Shown here in pieces: positions 15,734 through 24,457 of a stretch of DNA of 64,000 nt (positions are counted from its first letter, which is position 1; each line of letters starts with the position of its first letter). The translations under genes and the position numbers were made by a program. Source of the DNA: Vibrio sp. 99-70-13A1. Its GTDB lineage: Bacteria > Pseudomonadota > Gammaproteobacteria > Enterobacterales > Vibrionaceae. The notes under the pieces are model-generated. The model searched no databases. It saw only the letters and a program-made list of their open reading frames with translations, and had not been told where the DNA came from. Where the stretch lies: the NCBI RefSeq assembly GCF_013114625.1, contig NZ_VTXD01000010.1, positions 1 to 64,000 on the forward strand, written 5' to 3'.

Positions 15734-17089
15734 ATGCCTCTAAAAGCCAAACTTATCTTGCTTACCTTACTGCCGTTGTTAATTGTATCTGCCAGTATCA
15801 GCTGGATTTCATTACATCAGGCTAAAACACTGGGTGAGAAAGAAGTCGAAATTTTTAGGGATAGTTTAATTAAGTCAAAGGAAAGTGCACTGAAAGACAG
15901 TGTCGACCTGGCATTTGATGCTATCTCTCATATCTACAATGACCCCAATGCTATTGAAGCAGAAGCCAAAGAAGAAGTGCGCAGTATTCTCACCAAACTT
16001 AGGTATGGATCTGATGGTTACTTTTTTGCTTACGATAGCCAAGGAACGAATCTCGTTCACCCCATCTTACCTGAGTTAGTTGGTCAGAATTTATTACACA
16101 TACAAGATAATGACGGTGACTTCTTAATTGAAGCATTACTAAGAGAAGCCCGATCTGGTGGTGGTTTCCATCAATACCTGTGGCAGAAACCCTCGACTGA
16201 CGAAGTCGTCTCTAAATTGAGTTATGCCGCCTGGTTAGATAAATGGGATTGGATGATAGGGACTGGTCTTTATATTGAAGATGTAAGCCAAGAAGTTGCC
16301 AATATGCAGGCGGCGATCAATAAAAATATTGAGACGACGTTCTTTTCTATCATGGTGATTTTATGCGTCACTGTAGCCGTGATCATTGTGCTTACTCTCG
16401 CGATTAATATGCGTGAACATAAAATTGCAGACAATAACTTAAAAGAATTAGCGCATAAGACAGTGATGTTTCAAGAAGATGAAAAGAAGCATTTAGCACG
16501 TGAACTGCATGACGGAATCAATCAACTGCTCGTGTCCAGCAAGTGTCATTTAGAGTTATTGAGCCATAAACTCCATGACGAAGAGCTACGGGTTTATTTA
16601 GATAAATCACAGCACTCGTTGATGACTGCCATTGATGAAGTAAGGAACATTTCGCATAAGCTTCGCCCTAGTGCTTTGGATGACATAGGTTTAGAAGCTG
16701 CTTTATCAAGTTTGCTTATTGATTTTAAAGCTCATTCCGGTGTGGAGGTTGAGACTTTTTTTAGTACTCAAACTGGGAAGTTAAAATCTGAAGCCGCGAC
16801 TACGCTTTATAGAGTGGTTCAAGAATCATTGAACAATATTGAAAAACATGCACAAGCAAAAAAAGTCACAGTGGTTTTGCATCAAATGGGCAATATGCTC
16901 CAACTAATGATTCGGGATGATGGGCTAGGCTTTAACGCCCAAAGTGTCATGCATAAACGAGGAATTGGCTTAAGGAATATGAGAGAACGAGTCGAGTTCA
17001 TTGGCGGTGAGTTTGAACTGGTTGCAGAAACAGGATTCGGTACAGAGATAACTGTGTTATTAACACTAGAAGGATTGGTGTATGAGTGA
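15734..17089 (+). CDS. Cache-domain sensor histidine kinase (HisKA_3, NarL-type partner)
   Basis: A 451-residue membrane kinase: helix at about 7-27, periplasmic single Cache domain (about 30-195; YGSDGYFFAYDSQGTNLVHP is typical), second helix (about 205-225), dimerisation domain with phospho-acceptor H259 in ARELHDGINQ, and HATPase_c with N box ESLNNIEKHA and G boxes DDGLGF and GIGLRNMRERV. Cache domains of this type bind small organic acids. The gene lies straight after a TRAP operon and overlaps the regulator by 8 bp. Likely it senses the TRAP substrate or a related compound and controls the TRAP and/or BCCT genes; that is inference from position. Confidence 0.93.
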   Translation: MPLKAKLILLTLLPLLIVSASISWISLHQAKTLGEKEVEIFRDSLIKSKESALKDSVDLAFDAISHIYNDPNAIEAEAKEEVRSILTKLRYGSDGYFFAYDSQGTNLVHPILPELVGQNLLHIQDNDGDFLIEALLREARSGGGFHQYLWQKPSTDEVVSKLSYAAWLDKWDWMIGTGLYIEDVSQEVANMQAAINKNIETTFFSIMVILCVTVAVIIVLTLAINMREHKIADNNLKELAHKTVMFQEDEKKHLARELHDGINQLLVSSKCHLELLSHKLHDEELRVYLDKSQHSLMTAIDEVRNISHKLRPSALDDIGLEAALSSLLIDFKAHSGVEVETFFSTQTGKLKSEAATTLYRVVQESLNNIEKHAQAKKVTVVLHQMGNMLQLMIRDDGLGFNAQSVMHKRGIGLRNMRERVEFIGGEFELVAETGFGTEITVLLTLEGLVYE

Positions 17090-17720
17090 AGCGATTAAAG
17101 TGGTGATAGTGGATGATCACCAAGTAGTACTCGATGGCTTTATGGCAAGGTTAAGTTTAGAGCCTGATATAGATGTGATTGGTACTGCGAGTAATGGACT
17201 TGAGGCGGTTGAACTCGTGAAACAAATAAAGCCTGATGTCACACTCATGGACATTAGTATGCCGATTATGAACGGCATTGATGCGACACATCTGATTAAA
17301 GAGTCTCAACCAGATGCGAAAGTGCTCATGCTGACAATGCATAATAACCGTGAATACATCATGAAAGTGATGCAGTCGGGTGCGGTTGGGTACATGCTGA
17401 AAGAGATATCATCAGAAAAGATGGTGCAAGCGATTAAAACAGTGAATCAAGGCTCAACCTACTTTTGCGAAAAAGTGACTCAGAATTTATTTTCTCAACC
17501 CGTAAAGCCGATTCAATCGCTAAAAAACCCGTTAACAAGAAGGGAAGAAGCAGTATTGAAATTAGTCGCGGGTGGGGAGAGTAGTAAGAAGATTGCGCAT
17601 CAGTTGAATATAAGTTACCGAACGGTAGAAACCCACAGACATAACATTAAGCATAAGCTTGATATTCACTCAACTGCAGAATTGGCGAAATATGCTGTAA
17701 ATTTGGGCTTAGTTGAATGA
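17082..17720 (+). CDS. LuxR/NarL-family response regulator
   Basis: A 212-residue regulator: receiver domain (about 5-120) with acidic pocket D11-D12, phospho-acceptor D57 in TLMDISMP and conserved K near LKEIS, then a LuxR-type helix-turn-helix (about 148-210; LTRREEAVLKLVAGGESSKKIA and TVETHRHNIKHKL). Its start overlaps the kinase gene, so the two are a co-translated two-component pair. Targets are unknown; nearest candidates are the upstream TRAP operon and the downstream BCCT genes. Confidence 0.95.
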   Translation: MSEAIKVVIVDDHQVVLDGFMARLSLEPDIDVIGTASNGLEAVELVKQIKPDVTLMDISMPIMNGIDATHLIKESQPDAKVLMLTMHNNREYIMKVMQSGAVGYMLKEISSEKMVQAIKTVNQGSTYFCEKVTQNLFSQPVKPIQSLKNPLTRREEAVLKLVAGGESSKKIAHQLNISYRTVETHRHNIKHKLDIHSTAELAKYAVNLGLVE

Positions 17721-17891
17721 TTTTACGCTAAATTACGATAAAAGTGTAATTTAATTACTTTTATTGCAGGTTGACCCAACTTTTTGGAGGTTTTTTTAGT
17801 TTTATTGCGACATGTTGATACTATTCTCGACGAAATTTACGCACCGAATGCAATATTGCTGATTTAAGGTGCCGCAAATTAGAGAGGGAAA

Positions 17892-19490
17892 ATGGAGCCT
17901 GTAAAGGATAAGTATAGTATTGATAATACTGATTACACAGTAGGTCAAGACAACGTCCAGAAATGGGGGTTTGATGTACATAACCCTGTATTTGGTATTA
18001 GTGCTGGTGCAATTATTTTATTTTTAGTTGCTTTGCTTGTTGCTGATTCAGAAACAGCGAAAGCGGCACTTGATGGCATGAAATGGAAAGTTCTTGGTAA
18101 CTTCGATGGCTTCTTCATGTGGTCTGCAAACCTCTTTGTTATTTTCTGTTTTGCCCTCATTGTCTCCCCTTACGGTAAAATCCGTCTTGGTGGCAATGAT
18201 GCCAAAGCAGAGCACTCAAACTTATCTTGGATGTCGATGTTATTCGCCTCAGGTATGGGTATAGGACTAATGTTCTGGGGTGTAGCAGAGCCTGTTGCTT
18301 ACTTCACGGGTTGGTACGAAACGCCGCTTGGTGTTGAAGCTCACTCACCAGAAGCTATAAAGTTGGCTTTAGGTGCGACTATTTATAACTGGGGTCTGCA
18401 CGGTTGGGCTATTTATGCTGTAGTGGCTCTTGCTCTAGCGTTCTTCACTTTTAACAAAGGCTTACCTCTTTCTATCCGTTCAATTTTCTACCCATTATTA
18501 GGTGATAGAGCATGGGGTTGGTTTGGTCATGTTGTTGATATCGTAGCAGTACTTGCAACGTTATTCGGCTTGGCGACATCTTTGGGCTTAGGCGCTCAAC
18601 AAGCTGCAAGTGGTATCAACCATGTATTTGGTACTGATGGTGGCATCGGTATGCAGCTTATCGTGATTGCTGTAGTAACGGCGCTGGCAACAATGTCGGT
18701 AATCCGTGGCATCAATGGCGGTGTTAAGTTACTGAGTAACATTAATATGGTTGTTGCTTTTGGTCTGCTGGTTTTTGTTGCTATCGCTGGTGGCATGGCT
18801 GGTATCAAAGCAATTCCAACTGCATTAATGGGTTACATTGAGAACTTTATTCCACTAAGTAATCCACATGGTCGTGATGATGAAACTTGGATGCAAGGTT
18901 GGACTGTATTCTATTGGGCTTGGTGGATTTCATGGTCACCGTTCGTAGGTATGTTCATCGCTCGTATTTCTAAAGGTCGTACTATTCGTGAGTTTATGAT
19001 TGCTGTGCTATTCATCCCTACAACGGTTATCGTTATCTGGATGGCTATTTTCGGTGGCATTGCGATTGACCAAGTAGTAAATAAAGTTGGCGAGATAGGT
19101 ATTAATGGTCTTCAGGATATTACTCTGTCACTTTTTCATACTTATGACGCATTACCAATGAGTTCATTATTGTCAGTGGTTTCTATCGGATTGATTATGG
19201 TGTTTTTCATTACCTCTTCAGATTCTGGTTCACTTGTAATCGACAGTATCACTTCTGGTGGTAAGGTTGATGCGCCAGTACCACAGCGTGTTTTCTGGGC
19301 AGTAATTGGCGGTGCTATCGCTGCTGTATTGTTGTGGGTAGGTGGTACTGAATCTATTCAAGCACTACAAGCTGGAACCGTTTCGATGGCATTACCATTT
19401 ACGTTCATTTTATTGCTAATGTGCTTAAGCTTGTTACTTGGTTTACGTACTGAAAGCCAACTTATGAAGTTAGAAAAAAGTACTAACTAG
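17892..19490 (+). CDS. BCCT-family transporter (betaine/carnitine/choline type), copy 1
   Basis: A 532-residue carrier with about 12 helices. The family signature in helix 8, YWAWWISWSPFVGMFIA, is intact with the tryptophan-rich substrate cage; SSDSGSLVIDSITSGG follows near helix 11. BCCT carriers import quaternary amines such as glycine betaine, choline or DMSP, coupled to sodium or protons. Long hydrophilic tails for osmosensing are absent. It is almost colinear with the next gene, including the distinctive N-terminus TDYTVGQDNVQKWGFDVHNP. GAGAGGG provides the ribosome site, and a strong terminator separates the two copies. Substrate not assigned. Confidence 0.95.
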   Translation: MEPVKDKYSIDNTDYTVGQDNVQKWGFDVHNPVFGISAGAIILFLVALLVADSETAKAALDGMKWKVLGNFDGFFMWSANLFVIFCFALIVSPYGKIRLGGNDAKAEHSNLSWMSMLFASGMGIGLMFWGVAEPVAYFTGWYETPLGVEAHSPEAIKLALGATIYNWGLHGWAIYAVVALALAFFTFNKGLPLSIRSIFYPLLGDRAWGWFGHVVDIVAVLATLFGLATSLGLGAQQAASGINHVFGTDGGIGMQLIVIAVVTALATMSVIRGINGGVKLLSNINMVVAFGLLVFVAIAGGMAGIKAIPTALMGYIENFIPLSNPHGRDDETWMQGWTVFYWAWWISWSPFVGMFIARISKGRTIREFMIAVLFIPTTVIVIWMAIFGGIAIDQVVNKVGEIGINGLQDITLSLFHTYDALPMSSLLSVVSIGLIMVFFITSSDSGSLVIDSITSGGKVDAPVPQRVFWAVIGGAIAAVLLWVGGTESIQALQAGTVSMALPFTFILLLMCLSLLLGLRTESQLMKLEKSTN

Positions 19491-19516
19491 TAAAGTTTGG
19501 TAGCAAACGAGTAATT

Positions 19517-19544
19517 AAAGGCCGATCTTGTCGGCCTTTTTTTT
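19517..19544 (+). terminator. Rho-independent terminator between BCCT copies
   Basis: AAGGCCGA-TCTTG-TCGGCCTT stem then T-run. Confidence 0.9.
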
Positions 19545-19755
19545 GCCTTAAATTTACACAATATTGTTTAGTGGTCGAATAATCGTCGAACTCACTTCAG
19601 TTTGCTGAAAATACAGCACTAAGCTGCTAGAATATGTACATCCAAGTATATGAATTATTGTGAGAACGAGCTTACTCTGCTTGGGTCATTAAGATGTTCG
19701 TTTGTATAGTCATAAGGTAATAAGGGATATTAGTAGTATTCTAAAGAGAGGAATA

Positions 19756-21327
19756 ATGACTAAAGGTATAGATAAATACAGTATCGACAGTACGGATTAC
19801 ACTGTTGGTCAAGATAATGTCCAGAAATGGGGTTTTGATGTTCATAACCCTGTTTTTGGGATTAGCGCTGGTTTCATTGCACTATTTCTAATTGGTGTAA
19901 TGGTGACTGATGCTGCGACAGCAAAGGCTGCATTAGATGGAATCAAATGGCAGATCATTGGTTCGTTTGATTGGTTATTCATTTGGGCTGGAAACATTTT
20001 TGTCGTTTTCTGTTTGGCTCTGATTGTTTCACCATTTGGTAAAATTCGTTTAGGTGGCACTGATGCTACTGCTGATTACTCATTCATGTCGTGGCTTTCA
20101 ATGTTGTTTGCTGCGGGTATGGGTATTGGTCTTATGTTTTGGAGTGTTGCAGAGCCAGTTGCTTACTTTACAGGCTGGTATGAAACACCATTAGGTGTGG
20201 AAGCTAACACTCCTGAAGCTGCCCGTTTAGCGTTAGGCGCAACAATGTATCACTGGGGTTTACACCCTTGGGCTATATATGGTGTTGTAGCATTATCACT
20301 AGCATTCTTTACATATAATAAAGGTTTACCGCTTTCTATCCGTTCGATCTTTTACCCTATATTAGGGGATAGAGCGTGGGGTTGGGCTGGTCACATTGTT
20401 GATATCTTAGCGGTATTAGCGACATTGTTTGGTCTTGCGACATCTCTTGGTTTAGGGGCTCAGCAAGCGGCAAGTGGTATACATCATGTCTTCGGAATTG
20501 ACTCTGGTTTAGGGCTTCAAATTGCCGTGATTTCGGTTGTTACCTTACTGGCTGTAGTGTCTGTTCTACGTGGTATTGATGGCGGCGTAAAAGTCATCAG
20601 TAACATCAACATGATTATTGCTTTCTTGCTTTTGATTCTTGTTGGAATGATTGGTTACGCTGTTTCACTAGGTTCAATCCCAACAACCTTAATGGCGTAT
20701 GTAGAAAACCTAATTCCTCTAAGTAACCCGCACGGCCGTAATGACGAAGCTTGGTTCCAAGGTTGGACTGTATTCTACTGGGCTTGGTGGATTTCATGGT
20801 CACCATTTGTTGGCATGTTCATCGCTCGTGTTTCTAAAGGTCGTACTGTTCGTGAATTCTTAACGGCAGTATTGATTGTACCGACGTCAGTCACTCTAAT
20901 TTGGATGTCTGTATTTGGTGGCTTGGCAATTGATCAGGTAGTGAACAACATCGGTGAACTAGGTGCAAATGGTTTAACGGATGTATCACTGGCTATGTTC
21001 CAGATGTTTGACTCACTACCGTTTGGTAACATGCTTTCTATCATTGCGGTTGTACTGGTACTTGTATTCTTTATCACTTCGTCAGACAGTGGTTCACTGG
21101 TTATTGATAGCATTACTGCTGGTGGTAAAGTTGATGCACCTGTACTGCAACGCGTATTCTGGGCTTTCCTTGAAGGTGCGATTGCGGTTGCATTACTTTG
21201 GGTTGGCGGTACAGAAGCTGTTCAGGCATTACAAGCGGGTGCGATTTCAACGGCACTTCCGTTTACCATCATTCTACTAATGATGTGTGTAAGCTTATTG
21301 ATGGGTATGCGTACAGAGAAGCGCTAA
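19756..21327 (+). CDS. BCCT-family transporter, copy 2
   Basis: A 523-residue paralogue of the preceding carrier. It keeps the same N-terminal block (TDYTVGQDNVQKWGFDVHNP), the helix-8 signature YWAWWISWSPFVGMFIA, and the SSDSGSLVIDSIT block; differences are spread through the helices (for example HWGLHPWAIYG for NWGLHGWAIYA). The ATG at 19756 has GAGAGGA upstream; the open frame from TTG 19702 is rejected. Separate terminators mean the copies can be regulated independently. Probably a tandem duplication followed by divergence in substrate or affinity. Confidence 0.95.
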   Translation: MTKGIDKYSIDSTDYTVGQDNVQKWGFDVHNPVFGISAGFIALFLIGVMVTDAATAKAALDGIKWQIIGSFDWLFIWAGNIFVVFCLALIVSPFGKIRLGGTDATADYSFMSWLSMLFAAGMGIGLMFWSVAEPVAYFTGWYETPLGVEANTPEAARLALGATMYHWGLHPWAIYGVVALSLAFFTYNKGLPLSIRSIFYPILGDRAWGWAGHIVDILAVLATLFGLATSLGLGAQQAASGIHHVFGIDSGLGLQIAVISVVTLLAVVSVLRGIDGGVKVISNINMIIAFLLLILVGMIGYAVSLGSIPTTLMAYVENLIPLSNPHGRNDEAWFQGWTVFYWAWWISWSPFVGMFIARVSKGRTVREFLTAVLIVPTSVTLIWMSVFGGLAIDQVVNNIGELGANGLTDVSLAMFQMFDSLPFGNMLSIIAVVLVLVFFITSSDSGSLVIDSITAGGKVDAPVLQRVFWAFLEGAIAVALLWVGGTEAVQALQAGAISTALPFTIILLMMCVSLLMGMRTEKR

Positions 21328-21380
21328 TCCATCAAAATAATATACGAATATGGTTAGCTAGCTAATTGGTATTCAATATG

Positions 21381-21413
21381 AAAGGCAGATGATTTATTTC
21401 ATCTGCCTTTTTT
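21381..21413 (+). terminator. Rho-independent terminator after BCCT copy 2
   Basis: Perfect AAAGGCAGATGA / TCATCTGCCTTT stem with T-run. Confidence 0.9.
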
Positions 21414-21555
21414 ATAAATGTACAAAACATAAGCTGGTATTTTTTTGACTGTGGCAGTGATTTGTCATGTTTTGGAGTTCAATTACAAATACTTACATTG
21501 TTAAAATAAATGATTAAAATCGCTCGAATTTACCAGAGTAATTGGATAGTATGCG

Positions 21556-21571
21556 CGTGATCTCAATCACA
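21556..21571 (+). promoter_or_regulatory. Possible CRP-like site just upstream of the chemoreceptor gene
   Basis: CGTGATCTCAATCACA matches TGTGA-N6-TCACA at 9 of 10 conserved positions. It is only 16 bp from the start codon, so if used it would block rather than activate unless transcription starts further downstream. Motif evidence only. Confidence 0.3.
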
Positions 21572-21587
21572 CACGGCGTAACTCATC

Positions 21588-23471
21588 ATGACATTGACAC
21601 TTAAGCAAAAGCTTATAGGCGCAAGCTTATCTGCGGTTGTATTAATGGCGACAGCCTTAACTTGGCTATCGGCAAATCAGCTTTTTGAACAAACTCGTAA
21701 TGGCGTATATTTACGAGCAGAAAGCGTATCTGAAGCTGCATCGGAAGGCATCAAAAACTGGATTGATATCCGTAGAGATATTGCTTCAGCATTCAATGAT
21801 TTTTCTCAAGAAAGTGATGTAGTTCCTTTCTTGAAGCAAGCTCGCGTAGCGGGTGGCTTTGACGATATTTTCTTAGGTACGCCAGAAGGCGGCATGTACC
21901 GTTCTCATCCTGAGCGTAACAGAGCGGGTTACGATCCTCGTCAACGTCCTTGGTACCAAGAAGCGAATGCAGCAGGTCGTCAGATCATCACGACAGCTTA
22001 CACTGATGCGATTACTCAAGCACTATTAGTAACGATTGCTGAACCTGTTCGTAATAACGGTAACTTGGTTGGTGTAGTGGGTGCTGATGTACTTATTGAC
22101 CAACTTGTGAGCGACGTTATTAGCTTAGATGTAGGTGACAATGCTTACGCAATGCTAATTGATGCAACCGACGGGACATTCCTAGCGCACCCTAACCAAT
22201 CTCTTAGCTTGAAGCCAGTTAGCCAATTGTCTAATGATCTATCCATGTCGTCTATCGAGCAATCAATGCGCGCCGGCAGGATTGAAATGATTCATGAGCG
22301 TGGTGTTGATAAGCTTATCTACTTTACTAAAGTACCAAATACCAATTGGATATTTGGTGTTCAAATGGATAAGGCAACAGAAGAAGCGAATCACGGAACA
22401 CTGCTAACTCAACTTATTACGACTGCTGTCGTGATTACTCTTATCGTGATTCTTCTAGTTTCATGGTTAGTAAGCTTCTTATTTAGAGACTTAAAACGAG
22501 TGTCTGATGCCTTAGAAGAAATTGCTGGTGGTGAAGGCGATTTAACTCAGCGCTTAGAGCCAAAGAGTGATGATGAAGTCGGTCAACTAGCGAAAAGCTT
22601 TAACCGTTTTGTGGGCAACATGCACCATATGGTGATCAAACTTAGCGATGTATCTGCAGCGCTTTCTGAACAGTCTCGTTTAACTGCGTCACAAGCAGAA
22701 GAAAGAAGCGCACGTATCCGTTTACAGCAAGATGAAATCAATATGGTTGCTACTGCTGTAAATGAAATGGCGGCGGCGACCCAAGAAATTGCGGGTAATG
22801 CGGATCAAACGGCTCAGAACTCTTCGGAAGCTGTAGTTGCAAGTGTTCATGGTACTGACCAAGTTTCTCAAACTCAAAGTTCAATTCAGAACTTGGCGGA
22901 AGAAGTTCAAGTCGCTACGAATGTTATTCTAGAGCTTGAAGAGCATGGTAACAGCATCAACATGATCCTTTCGAATATCCAAGGGATTGCTGAGCAAACT
23001 AACTTGCTTGCGCTGAATGCTGCGATTGAAGCGGCTCGTGCTGGCGAACAAGGCCGTGGCTTTGCAGTTGTTGCGGATGAAGTGAGAGTGTTAAGCCAAC
23101 GTACGCATGGTTCAACGCAAGAAATTCAGAAGACTATTGAATTGCTTCAAGGTACAACAGGTAAAGCGGTCAATATCATGAATGATAGCCGTTCACTTGC
23201 AACAACCAGTGTTGATGATGCAAACTCAGCAGCAGCGAGCCTGACGCAGATTCATACTGCGGTTGAGCGCATCAGTGATATGGCAATGCAAATTGCTTCT
23301 GCAGCGGAAGAACAAGCGTCTGTAACTTCAGAGATCACTCGTAACACTGAAGGAATTCGTGATGTATCTAATGAGCTTGCAACTGAAGCTCATGATGCTG
23401 CCGATCAAGCTGCTCAGTTATCTGAGCTATCGCATGAGCTAGAAAACGAGATTCGTCGCTTTAAGCTGTAA
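21588..23471 (+). CDS. Methyl-accepting chemotaxis protein with double-Cache sensor
   Basis: A 627-residue chemoreceptor: first helix (about 8-28), large periplasmic dCache_1 domain (about 35-265; [12 protein letters not shown] and [18 protein letters not shown] are typical), second helix (about 275-297), HAMP (about 298-350) and a cytoplasmic signalling domain with the conserved tip [20 protein letters not shown]. dCache receptors usually bind amino acids, amines or carboxylates. The RPWY...YTDA pattern resembles the amino-acid or amine-binding class, suggestive only. Monocistronic with its own terminator. Located after two BCCT genes, so chemotaxis to a BCCT substrate is a testable idea. 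Confidence 0.95.
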   Translation: MTLTLKQKLIGASLSAVVLMATALTWLSANQLFEQTRNGVYLRAESVSEAASEGIKNWIDIRRDIASAFNDFSQESDVVPFLKQARVAGGFDDIFLGTPEGGMYRSHPERNRAGYDPRQRPWYQEANAAGRQIITTAYTDAITQALLVTIAEPVRNNGNLVGVVGADVLIDQLVSDVISLDVGDNAYAMLIDATDGTFLAHPNQSLSLKPVSQLSNDLSMSSIEQSMRAGRIEMIHERGVDKLIYFTKVPNTNWIFGVQMDKATEEANHGTLLTQLITTAVVITLIVILLVSWLVSFLFRDLKRVSDALEEIAGGEGDLTQRLEPKSDDEVGQLAKSFNRFVGNMHHMVIKLSDVSAALSEQSRLTASQAEERSARIRLQQDEINMVATAVNEMAAATQEIAGNADQTAQNSSEAVVASVHGTDQVSQTQSSIQNLAEEVQVATNVILELEEHGNSINMILSNIQGIAEQTNLLALNAAIEAARAGEQGRGFAVVADEVRVLSQRTHGSTQEIQKTIELLQGTTGKAVNIMNDSRSLATTSVDDANSAAASLTQIHTAVERISDMAMQIASAAEEQASVTSEITRNTEGIRDVSNELATEAHDAADQAAQLSELSHELENEIRRFKL

Positions 23472-23540
23472 TCTTCTAGCTAAGTGAAAGTGACTAGATG
23501 GTGGTGAGCGAGTGTCTTTACCATCATTGAATCACAATTA

Positions 23541-23569
23541 AAAAAAGGAGCCTCTTGGCTCCTTTTTTG
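23541..23569 (+). terminator. Rho-independent terminator after the chemoreceptor gene
   Basis: AAGGAGCC-TCTT-GGCTCCTT stem followed by T-run. Confidence 0.9.
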
Positions 23570-23603
23570 TATTCTTTCGAATGTATCACGCGTTGTTATT
23601 CTT

Positions 23604-23638
23604 CACTAAGCACTAAGCACTAAGCACTAAGCACTAAG
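23604..23638. repeat. Tandem repeat, 7-bp unit CACTAAG x5
   Basis: Five perfect copies between the convergent chemoreceptor and exonuclease genes, downstream of the terminator. Confidence 0.95.
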
Positions 23639-23667
23639 CTAAAACCCAAAAGCACTAAACCAAACTA

Positions 23668-23695
23668 ATAAGCCATAAGCCATAAGCCATAAGCC
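23668..23695. repeat. Tandem repeat, 7-bp unit ATAAGCC x4
   Basis: Four perfect copies, 29 bp after the CACTAAG array and in the same convergent gap. Confidence 0.95.
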
Positions 23696-23735
23696 CAAAG
23701 CGTACAGCTATGATTGGCTGATAAATATTGAATAA

Positions 23736-24452
23736 TTAGAGCCAGAAATCTTTAATGGGCTTACTCGAATCAAAGTGGTGCGCTATTTGAGCTTGTAATA
23801 ACTCGGCAGTTGCAATGGCATCCGTTAAAGCATGGTGCGGAGAGTAATCAGGCAAGCTGTAGCGACGTCTGCTTTGTCCAAGTCTAACAGACTTAGGTTT
23901 CTTGCCTTTTAGCTTATTCCAAAGCCCCCCTGCGTCTTTATATTGAATTTGAGATTCAATTGCCAAAGTATCAAGAACAGGAAATTCAATGCCTTCCCCC
24001 AAACGAACCTTCAAAGCATTTTCCAAGAAATCTCGTTCGATTCGGCGATAGTGGACCACCACTATATGCCCTGATATGGCCTCTAGTACTTCATCTAATA
24101 CTTCATCCAAATCGGGCGCATCAATGATGTCATTATGAGTAATACCATGGATAACCACAGATTCTTCCTCAAGCTTTTGGCTGGGTCTTAATGTCCAGTG
24201 GCGGGCATCTTTGAGAAAGATTCTATTTAATGTAAACGGCACTAATCCAATGGTGATGATCCCATCTTTTTTTGCATTTAGACCTGTTGTTTCAAAGTCC
24301 AAAGCTAAGAATTTCACATCAGACAGCGGTGTCTCAGGTGCTGGCAGAGGGTTGCTGTAGAATTGCTTTAGTCGTTCATCTTTTGCTCGCTCAAACTTTT
24401 GAGCAAATTTAAACGGCCAATCGACAGCGGGTGACTTAAATAATGAATTCAT
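23736..24452 (-). CDS. DnaQ-family 3'-5' exonuclease
   Basis: A 238-residue DEDD exonuclease related to the proofreading subunit of DNA polymerase III. The exonuclease I motif LDFETTGLN carries D52 and E54; the exonuclease III motif appears as HHALTDAIATAELL (HxxxxD type, DEDDh). It is not DnaQ itself: the N-terminal 45 residues are extra and there is no polymerase-binding tail. It begins 5 bp after a cNMP/CBS/DUF294 gene, a pair that often travels together next to acetate or solute transport genes in proteobacteria. The actual nucleic-acid substrate is unknown. Confidence 0.92.
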   Translation of the reverse strand: MNSLFKSPAVDWPFKFAQKFERAKDERLKQFYSNPLPAPETPLSDVKFLALDFETTGLNAKKDGIITIGLVPFTLNRIFLKDARHWTLRPSQKLEEESVVIHGITHNDIIDAPDLDEVLDEVLEAISGHIVVVHYRRIERDFLENALKVRLGEGIEFPVLDTLAIESQIQYKDAGGLWNKLKGKKPKSVRLGQSRRRYSLPDYSPHHALTDAIATAELLQAQIAHHFDSSKPIKDFWL

Positions 24453-24457
24453 AAGCG

